From NCBI RefSeq assembly GCF_003259845.1, contig NZ_QLMJ01000005.1, positions 186,001 through 250,000 of the forward strand: 64,000 nucleotides of DNA. The letters are read 5' to 3'. Below, one piece after another: positions 34,695-43,220 of the stretch. A program made the position numbers and the translations under genes. This stretch comes from Actinoplanes lutulentus. Lineage in GTDB: Bacteria; Actinomycetota; Actinomycetes; Mycobacteriales; Micromonosporaceae. Position 1 is the first letter of the stretch. Every line of letters starts with the position of its first letter. The notes below the pieces were generated by a model, which made no database searches, had not been told where the DNA came from, and saw only the letters and a list, made by a program, of their open reading frames with translations.

Positions 34695-34819
34695 GCCTAA
34701 ATTGTTTCAGGCCCCGATCCGCACCGATAAGCGATTGATCTCTCCAACTGGAGACCCAATTTCCACATGACGCCAAACCAGATCGCAAGCGAAGGCTGGA
34801 CCCCGACCGCACAAGGTCT
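33791..34819. other. Stretch with little certain coding content
   Basis: Apart from the N terminus of the gene starting at 34694, little is certain. The region holds the 13-bp tandem repeat, a short GGGAT repeat near 33976-33994, an AT-richer segment (34010-34150) and the hairpin TCTCCA-AC-TGGAGA at 34741-34754, which may mark the end of the minus-strand gene at 34820 or a regulatory site. Confidence 0.5.
33860..33911. repeat. 13-bp tandem repeat, four copies
   Basis: Four consecutive 13-bp units: CGCTCGGCACGGA, CGCTCGGCAGGAA, CGTTCGGTAGGAA and CGCTCGGCGGGCG. The period is not a multiple of three, so expansion here would break any frame. Confidence 0.85.
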
Positions 34820-36310
34820 CTAGGGACGGACCAGGCCTCGCACCGCCGCCAGCGGCAGCGCTGTCCGCGGGTGGTAGGCCGAGCGCCACAGCCCACCGTG
34901 TGCCGCCGCCACCGCTTCGTCCTTCCAGGCGGCCGGGTCGGCCGGGCGGGGGCGGCGGATCTGGTGGACCATCAGTGCCGCCATCAGCCGGCTGGCCGTC
35001 GCGGGCTCGAAGATCTCGACGTCGAAGAGGTGGGCGCCCGCGTACGCCGCGGCGAGCAGGCGGTTGCTGAGCACCGAGCGGGTACGCGTAGGCGGCGCCA
35101 CGTTGAAACTGACCACCCCGTCCCGCCGGGCGACAGTGGCCCGCCAGCGGTGGATGCGTTTCGCGAGGGCGTAGTTCGGGCCCTGCTGCGGCACCAGGCT
35201 GTCATTGATTCCGGGCACGGCGTCGTACGCGTAGTTCGGCCGCAGCAACCGCCCGCCGGAGAGCAGAGCCCCGGCCCGGGAGCGCTGGGAGCGGGCCGCG
35301 AACCGGGAACGGCTCTGCTCGACCGCGCCGGCCGGTACGGCGTACACATCGGTGGGCGTGGCGAGGAAGGCCAGCGCGGTGTCCGGCCGCTGGTGGCGGA
35401 CGTGGACGAAGAGGGCGTCGAGGGCGGCGGCCAGCCGGGGATAGGTGCCGCCCGGCGCGTAGACGTAGTTGCCGAGGATCAGCCGCTCGTCGAACCCGAG
35501 CAGCCACTGCACCACCGGTCCGAGGTCGCTGAGCAGGTCCGCGCCGGGAACGCCGGCGACCGGCCGCGGGATGGCCGACGGATCGGCGGCGTCCACCGGA
35601 TCGTCGACCGGGCCGGTGGTGGCGGACAGCGGGGCCAGCAGCCGGCCGGCCGATTTCGAGGCCAGCGCCGCGGTGCGCTCCCAGAGCCTCTGGCTGGGCA
35701 GGTCGACGGCGAGGACCGTGCCACCCCAGCTCAGCACGGATGCGAGCGGGCCCATCTCGGAGCCGGCGCCGAACGTCACGAGCCGCTGGTCGCTGAGGTT
35801 CAGCCAGTCCGGGTTGGCGGCCACCTCCTTGACGGCCTCGGCGGCCGACTCCTCGATCGCGCCGGTCATCACCCAGAGGTCGAGCTGCCGGGACAACTCG
35901 TCGCCGCGGAGCGCCGCGCCCTGGAACGGCAGGACCAGCTCCTTCTCGGCGGCGCCGCTGCCGGCCACCTCGACCGTTTCGAGCGGCCGTTCGGGCGTCG
36001 CCATCAGCGCCTGGGCGAGGGTGAACTCGCCGTCGTCGCGGCGGTACCGCATCCGGGCCTGCACCGAGGCCAGTCCGGCCTCGGCGATCTCGTACGCCGC
36101 GGCACCGTCCGCCGACAGCCCGGTCTCGACCAGGGCCTTGAAATGACGCAGGTATCCGCGCCTCCAGTCGGTCTCCCGCTCCGCGGCGTCAGCCGCGGCG
36201 GGGTCGGCGGCGCGGAGCGCGTCGGCGACGACGGCCTGGCCGAAAGCGCTGCTGCTGCGGCGACCGGACTCGTCGGCGGGGAAGTCGGTCAGGGCGGGGG
36301 AGTGAGGCAC
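34820..36310 (-). CDS. Large uncharacterised protein with nucleotide/SAM-fold motif
   Basis: 496 aa from GTG 36310; start chosen because upstream open sequence lacks resemblance to protein and lies over the divergent gene. The centre reads VTFGAGSEMGPLASVLSWGGTVLAVDLP, split here as the glycine loop VTFGAGSEMGPLAS and the strand TVLAVDLP, a Rossmann or methyltransferase-like nucleotide loop. Further conserved-looking parts are LILGNYVYAPGGTYPRLAAA and NYAYDAVPGINDSLVPQQGP. No signal peptide. Long and ordered in composition, so a real enzyme is likely; possibly a saccharopine-dehydrogenase-like or methyltransferase-like fold. The function is not recognised. Confidence 0.75.
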   Translation of the reverse strand: MPHSPALTDFPADESGRRSSSAFGQAVVADALRAADPAAADAAERETDWRRGYLRHFKALVETGLSADGAAAYEIAEAGLASVQARMRYRRDDGEFTLAQALMATPERPLETVEVAGSGAAEKELVLPFQGAALRGDELSRQLDLWVMTGAIEESAAEAVKEVAANPDWLNLSDQRLVTFGAGSEMGPLASVLSWGGTVLAVDLPSQRLWERTAALASKSAGRLLAPLSATTGPVDDPVDAADPSAIPRPVAGVPGADLLSDLGPVVQWLLGFDERLILGNYVYAPGGTYPRLAAALDALFVHVRHQRPDTALAFLATPTDVYAVPAGAVEQSRSRFAARSQRSRAGALLSGGRLLRPNYAYDAVPGINDSLVPQQGPNYALAKRIHRWRATVARRDGVVSFNVAPPTRTRSVLSNRLLAAAYAGAHLFDVEIFEPATASRLMAALMVHQIRRPRPADPAAWKDEAVAAAHGGLWRSAYHPRTALPLAAVRGLVRP

Positions 36311-36421
36311 CGCGCCAGTATGGCGGTCTCCTACCAAAGTACGAGAGAGGCTCGGACGTGTGGCCGGGAGAGCGGCCGCCGGTCGGGCGATTCGGCTCCC
36401 GCGCGGCGAGAGGCTGCCGTT

Positions 36422-37318
36422 ATGACAACGGTCGATACCCTCGCTCTGCGCAGCCCGGTGCGCTGGAACCGGGCCCTGCTGGCGCTCACCGTGGCGTCGG
36501 TGGTCCTGGCGATCGTCGCCGGAATCGGGATCTTCACCGACCCACGAATCCTGACCGGCGTGCCGATCTGGCTGAAGCCGTTCAAGTTCGCCGTTTCGTT
36601 CGTGGTCTATTCCTGGACGCTCGCCTGGATGTTGGCGATCCTGCCGAAGCGCAGCCGTGCCGGCGAGTGGGCCGGCATCGTGATCCTCGGTGTCGCCGTG
36701 CTCGAGCTGACGATCATCGTGTTCCAGGTGATCCGGGGCCGGACAAGTCACTACAACGTGGCGACGCCGCTCGACGAGATGCTCTGGTCGGCCATGGGAA
36801 CATCCATCATGGTCCTGTTCTTCGCGCACGTGGTGATCGCGGTCGCCGCGCTGCGCCAGCGGATCGCGGACCGGCCGGCCGCCTTCGCGATCCGTCTCGG
36901 CCTGCTGATCTCGCTGCTCGGCATGGCCCTCGGGTTCCTGATGACGTCGCAGACCGGCGTCGGCGGCACGCTGGGCGCGCACTCGGTCGGTGTGGCGGAC
37001 GGCGGGCCGGGCATGCCGCTGACCGGGTGGAGCACCACCGGCGGCGACCTGCGGATCGGCCACTTCATCGGCATGCACGCGCTCCAGGCGTTGCCGATCG
37101 TCGCCTATCTGCTGAGCCGTACCCGGATCGTGGCCGTCGTGCGGGCACGTCTCGTGCTGATCGCGGGTGGGGCGTACACCGTACTCGTGCTTCTCCTGAC
37201 CTGGCAGGCGCTGCGAGCGCAACCGCTGCTGGAACCGGATGGGACCACCATGATCGCGTTCGCGGCCCTGGCCGCGGTGACCGCGGGCGCGACCTACGCA
37301 GTAACAAGAAGGGCATGA
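36422..37318 (+). CDS. Polytopic membrane protein
   Basis: 298 aa with about seven or eight hydrophobic helices (ALLALTVASVVLAIVAGIG, FAVSFVVYSWTLAWMLAIL, IVILGVAVLELTIIVFQVI, MVLFFAHVVIAVAAL and others). The loop WLKPFKFAVSF and HFIGMHALQALP are striking but belong to no family I can name with confidence. The ATG lies at the head of an operon; its stop overlaps the ABA4-like gene (ATGA), which is followed by a histidine kinase and response regulator. Confidence 0.8.
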   Translation: MTTVDTLALRSPVRWNRALLALTVASVVLAIVAGIGIFTDPRILTGVPIWLKPFKFAVSFVVYSWTLAWMLAILPKRSRAGEWAGIVILGVAVLELTIIVFQVIRGRTSHYNVATPLDEMLWSAMGTSIMVLFFAHVVIAVAALRQRIADRPAAFAIRLGLLISLLGMALGFLMTSQTGVGGTLGAHSVGVADGGPGMPLTGWSTTGGDLRIGHFIGMHALQALPIVAYLLSRTRIVAVVRARLVLIAGGAYTVLVLLLTWQALRAQPLLEPDGTTMIAFAALAAVTAGATYAVTRRA

Positions 37319-37731
37319 CGGACATGACCGGCTTTCTGTTCAGCTTGACGTTCATGCTGGCCGCGCCGTTCTGGGCGCTGATGATCCTGCTGCCGCGGTG
37401 GTCGTGGACGAACCGGATCATCAAGAGCCCGCTGATCGTCCTGCCGATCCTGGTGATCTACGCGGTGCTGGTGATCCCGGCGTTCGGCGAGGTGCTGCCG
37501 GCCGTGACGAACCCGACCCTGGACGGGGTGGCCGCGCTGCTCGGCTCGCCGGCCGGCGCGGCGGCGGGATGGGCGCACATGCTCGCGTTCGATCTCTTCG
37601 TCGGCCGGTGGGCGTTTCTGGACAGCCGGGAGCGGGAGATCTCGCCGCTGGTGATGGCGCCGATCCTGCTGCTCACGATTCTGCTCGGGCCGCTGGGACT
37701 GGCCGCCTATCTGGCGGTCCGGAAGCTCTAG
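37315..37731 (+). CDS. ABA4-like membrane protein (DUF4281)
   Basis: 138 aa, four helices. Diagnostic region: FLFSLTFMLAAPFWALMILLP at the N terminus (first helix), HMLAFDLFVGRWAFLDSRER, then LLGPLGLAAYLAV. This matches the ABA DEFICIENT 4-like family, which in plants acts in neoxanthin formation; bacterial members are uncharacterised membrane proteins. Coupled to the upstream membrane protein by an ATGA overlap and followed 10 bp later by a histidine kinase. Confidence 0.85.
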   Translation: MTDMTGFLFSLTFMLAAPFWALMILLPRWSWTNRIIKSPLIVLPILVIYAVLVIPAFGEVLPAVTNPTLDGVAALLGSPAGAAAGWAHMLAFDLFVGRWAFLDSREREISPLVMAPILLLTILLGPLGLAAYLAVRKL

Positions 37732-37741
37732 GCTGACCACC

Positions 37742-38878
37742 ATGGGGCGTCTCTTCGACGTCCGGGAGACCTTCACCCGGATGCTGCTGCTGAACACATC
37801 CGGCGTGGTCTATCTGCTGCTCGCGCCCCGGCAGACCGGCGTACCGGTCAGCGGTCCGCAATGGACGCTCGCGGTCGGCGCGTTCCTGGCGGGCGTGCTG
37901 CTGCACCGCCGTCCACCGCTCAACATGGTGGCGCAGACCGCGCTCTTCGCGGTGGCGCTCGCGACGCTGGACGACACCACGATCAACCAGGTCGGCACGG
38001 CGTGGGCGCTCGGCGAGATGGCGCTCTGGGCGCCGCGCGGGCGCTATCTGTGGGGGACGGTCGGCGGGGTCTCGATCGTCTACCTGATCTTCAACCGGCA
38101 GGCCGACGGGCTCACCGAGGCACTGGTCGGCCTCTGCATCAATCTCGGCCTGCCGGTGCTGATCGGCACTGTCGTCCGGACCACCCGGGAGCTGGGCGTC
38201 CAGGCCGAACGCCGGATGATCTCCGAGCAGCGCGCGGCCCGTGCCGACGAGCGCAGCGCCATCGCGCGCGAGCTGCACGACGTCGTGGCCCACCACGTCG
38301 CGTCGATGGTGCTGCGGGTGGGCGTGGCCCAGCATGTTCTTCCCAAGATCGACCCCGCCGTGGACGCCGTCTTCGACGACGTCCATCGGACGGGGACCGC
38401 GGCCTTGGCGGACCTGCGCCGGCTGGTTGCCGTGTTGCGAGACCCCGATGGGGTACGCGGAGACGCCGCACTCACCGCGATCGAACCCTCTGCTCTCCCG
38501 GCGGCACTCGACGGTGCCGTGGAGACGGCACGGCTGGCCGGGGTGATCGTGGAGGCGGAGATCGACCCGGCGGTGGCGTCGCTGGATGCCGTACGGGGGC
38601 TGGCGGTGTTGCGGTTGACGCAGGAGGCACTGACAAACGTGGCAAAACATGCGGGCCCGGCCTCGGTCGCGCGTCTGTCTGTTGTTGTGCGGGAGTCTGA
38701 TGTGGAGTGGGGAGTCGCTGATGACGGAGGCTCTTCCGCGGCCGGCGCTTCTCTGGGCGGTGGGCACGGCCTCATCGGCATGCGGGAAAGGGTCGCGGTG
38801 CTCGGCGGGACACTGACCGCCGGACCCTCCGGCAAAGGCTGGCGGGTCGCGGCCGTTCTACCAGGGGAGACTTCGTGA
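37742..38878 (+). CDS. NarL-type sensor histidine kinase
   Basis: 378 aa. An N-terminal membrane region of about five helices (residues 15-140) lacks a large extracellular domain. The HisKA_3 dimerisation box is ERSAIARELHDVVAHHVASM with phospho-acceptor His179; the ATPase domain shows LTQEALTNVAKHAGP (N box) and GGHGLIGMRERVAVLGG (G box). It should phosphorylate the coupled response regulator (overlap GTGA at 38875). The sensor lies in the membrane, perhaps reporting on the two membrane proteins upstream. Confidence 0.93.
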   Translation: MGRLFDVRETFTRMLLLNTSGVVYLLLAPRQTGVPVSGPQWTLAVGAFLAGVLLHRRPPLNMVAQTALFAVALATLDDTTINQVGTAWALGEMALWAPRGRYLWGTVGGVSIVYLIFNRQADGLTEALVGLCINLGLPVLIGTVVRTTRELGVQAERRMISEQRAARADERSAIARELHDVVAHHVASMVLRVGVAQHVLPKIDPAVDAVFDDVHRTGTAALADLRRLVAVLRDPDGVRGDAALTAIEPSALPAALDGAVETARLAGVIVEAEIDPAVASLDAVRGLAVLRLTQEALTNVAKHAGPASVARLSVVVRESDVEWGVADDGGSSAAGASLGGGHGLIGMRERVAVLGGTLTAGPSGKGWRVAAVLPGETS

Positions 38879-39513
38879 TCAGGGTGCTGCTCGTGGACGA
38901 CCAGCAGCTGGTCCGGGCCGGGCTGCGGATGCTCTGCGACGCCGAGACCGGCATGGAGGTGGTCGGTGAGGCCGGCGACGGCCGGGCCGCCGTCGAGCTG
39001 GCCGCCCGCCTCACCCCCGACGTGATCGTGATGGACCTGCGGATGCCCGGCGTCGACGGGATCACCGCGACCAGCCGGATCATCGGCGAGCGGCCGTCGT
39101 CACGGGTGCTGGTGCTGACCACGTTCGGCGACGACGACCATCTGTACCCGGCGTTGCAGGCGGGCGCGTGCGGCTTCCTGCTCAAGGACGCCCCGCCGGC
39201 CGAGCTGCTGAACGGGATCAGGCTGGCCGCCGCGGGGGAGAGCCCGTACAGCCAGGACGTGCTGCGCCGGCTCGTGCGGCGTGCCGTCGACGCGCGTCCC
39301 GAGCCACCGCGCCGGCCGGCCGGGCTGACCGCCCGCGAGCTGGAGGTGCTCGACCTGGTCGGCGAGGGCCTCAGCAACGCGGAGATCGGCGAGCGGATGC
39401 ACATCGGGGTGACCACGGTGAAGACGCACATCACCGCGCTGATGACCAAGACCGGCAGCCCGAACCGGGTGCGGCTCGCCCTGCTAGCGGTTCGCAACCA
39501 GGCTGCCTCCTAG
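38875..39513 (+). CDS. LuxR/NarL-family response regulator
   Basis: 212 aa from GTG. Receiver domain with the acidic pocket LLVDDQQ, phospho-acceptor Asp54 in VIVMDLRMPGVDG and Lys in GFLLKDAPP. C-terminal LuxR helix-turn-helix: LTARELEVLDLVGEGLSNAEI, truncated here to its core AREVL-like pattern, then TTVKTHITALMTKTG. Partner of the preceding kinase; targets may include its own operon. Confidence 0.94.
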   Translation: MIRVLLVDDQQLVRAGLRMLCDAETGMEVVGEAGDGRAAVELAARLTPDVIVMDLRMPGVDGITATSRIIGERPSSRVLVLTTFGDDDHLYPALQAGACGFLLKDAPPAELLNGIRLAAAGESPYSQDVLRRLVRRAVDARPEPPRRPAGLTARELEVLDLVGEGLSNAEIGERMHIGVTTVKTHITALMTKTGSPNRVRLALLAVRNQAAS

Positions 39514-39553
39514 CCGCTCTTAGCCGCAATCCGAAACGTCCGATCTCAGGGGC

Positions 39554-41188
39554 ATGCGTCAGTGGACCCTGGGTTCGGCCCTCACCGCGGCGGTCGCCGC
39601 CGCCTTCGTCGTCGCTCCGATGCCGGCTCAGGCCGCGTCCACGGACCGTTACATCGTCACGCTTCGCGAGCGTTCCGAGATCTCCACGTTGAGCACCGGT
39701 GCGGGACGGGTGCTGCACCGTTTCAGCCGGTACCCCGGCTTCACCGCCTCGATGACGACCGCTCAGGCCCGGCGGCTCGCCGCCGACCCGGCGGTTCGCG
39801 GCGTCGAGAAGGACCGCGTGGTACGCCTCACCGGCACCCAGAAGAACCCGACGTGGGGTCTGGACCGGGCTGACCAGCGCAGCCGTTCGCTGTCGAAGTC
39901 GTACCTGCCGTCGGCTGACGGGGACTCGGTGCACGCGTACGTGATCGACACCGGGATCCGGACCACGCACAAGGAATTCGGCGGGCGGGCCGTCTCCGGC
40001 AAGGACTTCGTCGACCGGGGTACCTCGGCCGACGACTGCAACGGGCACGGCACCCACGTGGCCGGCACGATCGGCGGCAGCACGTACGGGGTCGCGAAGA
40101 AGGTCAAGCTGGTGGCCGTACGGGTGCTGGACTGCGACGGCGCCGGCTCGCTCGCCGACGTGATCGACGGCATCGACTGGGTCACCGAGAACGCGGTGCA
40201 CCCGGCCGTGGCGAACATGAGCCTCGGTGGTGACAGCAGCACCGCCCTGGACTGGGCGGTTCGCGGAGCGATCGCGTCGGGCGTGACGTTCGTGGCGGCA
40301 GCCGGCAACGAGAACACCGACGCCACGCTGAGCAGCCCGGCCGGCGTGCCCGAGGCGATCACCGTGGCGGCGACCGACAAGCGGGACAAGCGGGCGTCGT
40401 TCTCCAACTACGGCAGCATGGTCGACATCTTCGCCCCGGGTGTCGACATCACCTCGGCGCTCTCCACGAGCAACACCGCGAAGGCGACCTGGAGCGGCAC
40501 GTCGATGGCCGCCCCGCACGTGGCCGGCGCCGTGGCGCTGGTGCTCGACGCCAACCCGGCGCTGACCCCGGCCCAGGTACGCAACAAGCTGGTCGCCGAC
40601 TCCACGAAGGGCAAGGTCACGTCCCGGGCCGGTGCGCCCGATCGGCTGCTCTTCGTGCCGGCCCCTCCGAAGGCACCGGTGATCGCGACATCACGGACGT
40701 CGACGGCGATGGTCGGTCACGCGTACACCATGAAGCTGGCGCTCGGCGCAAGCCGGCGCGGCAGCTGGCAGCTCGCGGGAGGAACCTTGCCGGCGGGTTT
40801 GAAGCTCTCGGCGGCGGGTGTGCTGTCCGGCACGCCGACCACGCCGGGAACGAGCACGGTGACCGTTCGTTTCACCGATTACGTACCGCAGGCGGTGACC
40901 CGCAAGGTGGTGATCCCGGTGGTGCTCTCCGCGCCGTCGATCGTGGAGACCGTGCTGGACGACGCGGTGACCGGTTCTGATTATGCGCAGCAGCTCACTG
41001 TCGCGGACGGGCGCTCGGGTTCCTGGACGCTGGAGTCGGGCGCGCTGCCGGAGGGGCTCACCCTGGATTCGACCGGGCTGATCAGTGGCGTGGTGAGCGC
41101 TTCTTCTGGTTCTTTTGATTTCACCGTGCGATTCACCGACAGTTGGAACAGCACAGTGACCAGGTCTTTCACGGTTTTTGTGGGCTGA
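39554..41188 (+). CDS. Secreted subtilisin-family (S8) serine protease with two He_PIG domains
   Basis: 544 aa. Signal peptide (about 1-28), inhibitor I9-like propeptide (YIVTLRE, ARRLAADPAVRGVEKDR), then a peptidase S8 domain with Asp132 (AYVIDTGIRTTH), His165 (NGHGTHVAGTIGG) and Ser317 (GTSMAAPHVAGA). The C terminus holds two putative-Ig He_PIG repeats (SWQLAGGTLPAGLKLSAAGV and SWTLESGALPEGLTLDSTGL), probably for surface or substrate contact. Extracellular protein degradation. Followed by a 12-bp-stem bidirectional terminator. Confidence 0.95.
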   Translation: MRQWTLGSALTAAVAAAFVVAPMPAQAASTDRYIVTLRERSEISTLSTGAGRVLHRFSRYPGFTASMTTAQARRLAADPAVRGVEKDRVVRLTGTQKNPTWGLDRADQRSRSLSKSYLPSADGDSVHAYVIDTGIRTTHKEFGGRAVSGKDFVDRGTSADDCNGHGTHVAGTIGGSTYGVAKKVKLVAVRVLDCDGAGSLADVIDGIDWVTENAVHPAVANMSLGGDSSTALDWAVRGAIASGVTFVAAAGNENTDATLSSPAGVPEAITVAATDKRDKRASFSNYGSMVDIFAPGVDITSALSTSNTAKATWSGTSMAAPHVAGAVALVLDANPALTPAQVRNKLVADSTKGKVTSRAGAPDRLLFVPAPPKAPVIATSRTSTAMVGHAYTMKLALGASRRGSWQLAGGTLPAGLKLSAAGVLSGTPTTPGTSTVTVRFTDYVPQAVTRKVVIPVVLSAPSIVETVLDDAVTGSDYAQQLTVADGRSGSWTLESGALPEGLTLDSTGLISGVVSASSGSFDFTVRFTDSWNSTVTRSFTVFVG

Positions 41189-41199
41189 GTTCGTGACCG

Positions 41200-41227
41200 A
41201 AGGGCGGGCCTCTCCAGGCCCGCCCTT
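41200..41227. terminator. Bidirectional terminator between convergent genes
   Basis: AAGGGCGGGCCT, loop CTCC, AGGCCCGCCCTT: a perfect 12-bp stem with A/T-rich outer ends on both sides. It lies between the protease stop (41188) and the reductase stop (41235) and suits both transcripts. Confidence 0.9.
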
Positions 41228-41234
41228 TCGCGTT

Positions 41235-41717
41235 TCACCAGTCCAGCGCCGCCGCGTACTTCTGCGAGATCGCCACCGACTCGGCGAGATCCGCCTCGAT
41301 CACCGGCAGTCCCGGCCGGACCGCGATGGCACCGAGCTCCACGAGCAGCTGCCGTAGCAGCGCTTCCGCGGCGGTCGCCTGCGGCGCCACGCCGGCGGTC
41401 ACCACCGGCACCGCGAGCTTCCCGGCCAGGGCTTGCGCCGGGAGATTGTCCAGCAACACCTTGAGTACGCCGGTGTAGCTGCCCTTGTACGTAGGAGTGG
41501 CCACCACCAGCAGGCTGGCGTCGGTGATCGCCGCGAGGGCGGCCTTCGTCGCCTCGTCGCCGGGGGTGAGCAGTCCGGCGCCGAGTGCGCCGACCTCGAT
41601 CAGGTGCGGCTCCGGCGATCCGATCCGCGCGGCGATGGCCGCACCGACGGCCGAGGCCAGGGTGGAGGTGCGTGAGCCGGCGCGGGGGTTGCCGGAGATC
41701 ACCACGATTCCTGTCAC
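41235..41717 (-). CDS. NADPH-dependent FMN reductase
   Basis: 160 aa flavodoxin-like fold of the SsuE/MsuE type: VVISGNPRAGSRTSTLA (FMN phosphate loop), VATPTYKGSYTGVLKVLLD and PVVTAGVAPQAT. It supplies reduced FMN to a two-component monooxygenase, classically for sulfonate desulfonation. It lies 11 bp downstream of a second flavin reductase on the same strand. No monooxygenase is in the window, so the partner must be elsewhere. Confidence 0.92.
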   Translation of the reverse strand: MTGIVVISGNPRAGSRTSTLASAVGAAIAARIGSPEPHLIEVGALGAGLLTPGDEATKAALAAITDASLLVVATPTYKGSYTGVLKVLLDNLPAQALAGKLAVPVVTAGVAPQATAAEALLRQLLVELGAIAVRPGLPVIEADLAESVAISQKYAAALDW

Positions 41718-41728
41718 GATATGTCCTT

Positions 41729-42241
41729 TCAGGCTGCTCTGCGCAGGTTGTGGTAGGTGCCGTCGTGGTAGACCAGCGGCGTCGCCGCGAGGTCGTCGTG
41801 CACAGCGCCGGCCACCGGGGAGGCCAGCACGATCGTGTGGTCACCGGCCTCGACCCGCCGGACCACCCGGCAGACGAGGCGGGCGAGAACACCGCCGAGC
41901 AGCGGTACGCCACCGGGGCCGGGCTCCCAGTCGCCGTGCGCGGCGAACCGGTCGATGCCGCGTTTCGAGAACGTCCGCGCCACGTGCTCCTGCTCCTCGG
42001 TGAGCACGTGCACGGCGACGACGTCGGCGTTCGAGACGGCGGGCCAGGCCGACGCGGTGTGCGCCAGGCAGAAGGAGACCAGCGGCGGGTCCAGGGAGAC
42101 CGACGTGAACGAGGTCGCGGTGAAACCTGCCGGCTGCGTGCCGGGCTGCGGCTCCGGGGCGGTGATGACGACCACCGCCGCGGCGTGCCGGCGGAGCAGG
42201 TTGCGGAAGAGGTCGGCGTCCACGAGTGAGCTGACGGTCAT
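41729..42241 (-). CDS. Flavin reductase-like FMN-binding protein
   Basis: 170 aa, flavin reductase (HpaC/FRP-like split-barrel) fold: RHAAAVVVITAP, GFTATSFTSVSLDPPLVSFCL, FAVHVL-type strand VVAVHVLTEEQ and GDHTIVLASPV. It reduces FMN or FAD for a partner oxygenase. Two copies of a CymR-like box lie upstream, suggesting sulfur control. First gene of a two-gene operon with the SsuE-like reductase. Confidence 0.92.
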   Translation of the reverse strand: MTVSSLVDADLFRNLLRRHAAAVVVITAPEPQPGTQPAGFTATSFTSVSLDPPLVSFCLAHTASAWPAVSNADVVAVHVLTEEQEHVARTFSKRGIDRFAAHGDWEPGPGGVPLLGGVLARLVCRVVRRVEAGDHTIVLASPVAGAVHDDLAATPLVYHDGTYHNLRRAA

Positions 42242-42280
42242 GGGGGTCCCCTTGGGGTGCTCGGCTAGGCGTCTCTATAT

Positions 42281-42303
42281 CCTAGTAAACCTATGGGGAA
42301 TTA
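42281..42303. promoter_or_regulatory. CymR-like box, copy 1
   Basis: Begins CCTAGTAAAC and continues CTATGGGGAATTA. It shares CCTA-N3-AAC-N2-AT-N-GG-N-AAT with the second copy 65 bp away. It lies 40 bp upstream of the flavin reductase gene, close to an AT-rich possible -10 (TAGGATAT on the minus strand). Confidence 0.5.
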
Positions 42304-42345
42304 GCACCATGCTGGATGAGACGCCCGCCACTGCGAACCGGGATG

Positions 42346-42368
42346 CCTATCTAACAGATAGGAAATGT
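42346..42368. promoter_or_regulatory. CymR-like box, copy 2, with perfect palindrome
   Basis: CCTATCT-AAC-AGATAGG (42346-42362) is a perfect 7-bp inverted repeat followed by AAATGT; it aligns with copy 1 without gaps. It lies 51 bp upstream of the winged-helix gene, so the divergent genes may share one regulator. Confidence 0.55.
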
Positions 42369-42418
42369 ATCCTTGCTCTACCCCGTCCACTGGTTCGACC
42401 ACCGTCGAAGGAGTTCAG

Positions 42419-42946
42419 ATGTCCGCTCTCGCTATCGCACATCCGCATGCCACCTACCCGCGCCCGGTCCGGCTGCGCCCGGTTCCCTCGCTTCGGGAGG
42501 AAGAGCCGCCGGTCACGGTGACGATCAGCATCAGTGGTGGCGCCAGCGGTCGCGAGCGGGTGCTCGCCGCGCTGCGCGAGCTGGTCGACGCGGCCGGCCC
42601 CACGGCCGCCGTCGAACTGGACCCGGCCGTGGCGGAGCCGCGTGTCGACGGGGAGATCCAGCTCGACCCGCGTGCCCGTACCGCGTTCCGGGACGGCCGG
42701 CTGCTCGAACTCAGCCGCCTGGAGTACGACCTGCTGCTCTTCCTGGCCCGCCACCCGCGCCAGGTGTTCAGCCGGGCGCAGCTGCTGACCCACGTGTGGG
42801 GGCACCGGCACACCACCAACCGCACGGTCGACGTTCACGTGAGCCGGCTGCGTACCAAGCTGGACGACCCGGAGCTGATCACGACGGTGTACGGGCTGGG
42901 TTACCGGCTCGCCGACGAGGCCCCGATCTCCGTCGTGGACCGGTAA
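42419..42946 (+). CDS. Orphan OmpR-type winged-helix regulator without receiver domain
   Basis: 175 aa. Residues about 85-170 form the Trans_reg_C winged helix (LELSRLEYDLLLFLARHPRQV, given here by its core LSRLEYDLLLFL; QLLTHVWGHRHTTNRTVDVHVSRLR; ITTVYGLGYRL). The N-terminal 80 residues replace the phospho-receiver and show no known domain. GAAGGAG 6-7 nt upstream supports ATG 42419. It would bind DNA without classical phosphorylation. Divergent from the flavin reductases across the boxed control region. Confidence 0.88.
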   Translation: MSALAIAHPHATYPRPVRLRPVPSLREEEPPVTVTISISGGASGRERVLAALRELVDAAGPTAAVELDPAVAEPRVDGEIQLDPRARTAFRDGRLLELSRLEYDLLLFLARHPRQVFSRAQLLTHVWGHRHTTNRTVDVHVSRLRTKLDDPELITTVYGLGYRLADEAPISVVDR

Positions 42947-42980
42947 CAGGAGACGCCGTGTGTCGATGTAGCAACCGGAA

Positions 42981-43018
42981 AAAATCGGTCGGTGGCCCCG
43001 GTGCCACCGGCCGATTTT
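42981..43018 (+). terminator. Terminator after the winged-helix gene
   Basis: AAAATCGG pairs with CCGATTTT and GGTGGC with GCCACC inside, making a long stem followed by TGTTTT. A good intrinsic terminator. Confidence 0.85.
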
Positions 43019-43220
43019 GTTTTCGGCTGTTCATTACTGATTCATCCCGAACGAGTCATAGGCCCGCAGTATGGGGCGGTCGTTTCGCCTGCTCAGTACC
43101 GTGTTGATCGCCGTTTGGTGATCCACTCCGACCCTTGCTATTAGATTGATCGATTTAAATACTTGCGAGCACGGGTACGCCTGACCGGCGTGCCAACCAC
43201 CCGTCCCCCTGGGAGGAACC

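Noticed and set aside
34871..36421. Long open frame on the + strand opposite the gene at 34820-36310
   Set aside because: It is the antisense of a GC-rich gene and has charged, repetitive composition; only the part from 36422 onward encodes a sensible membrane protein.
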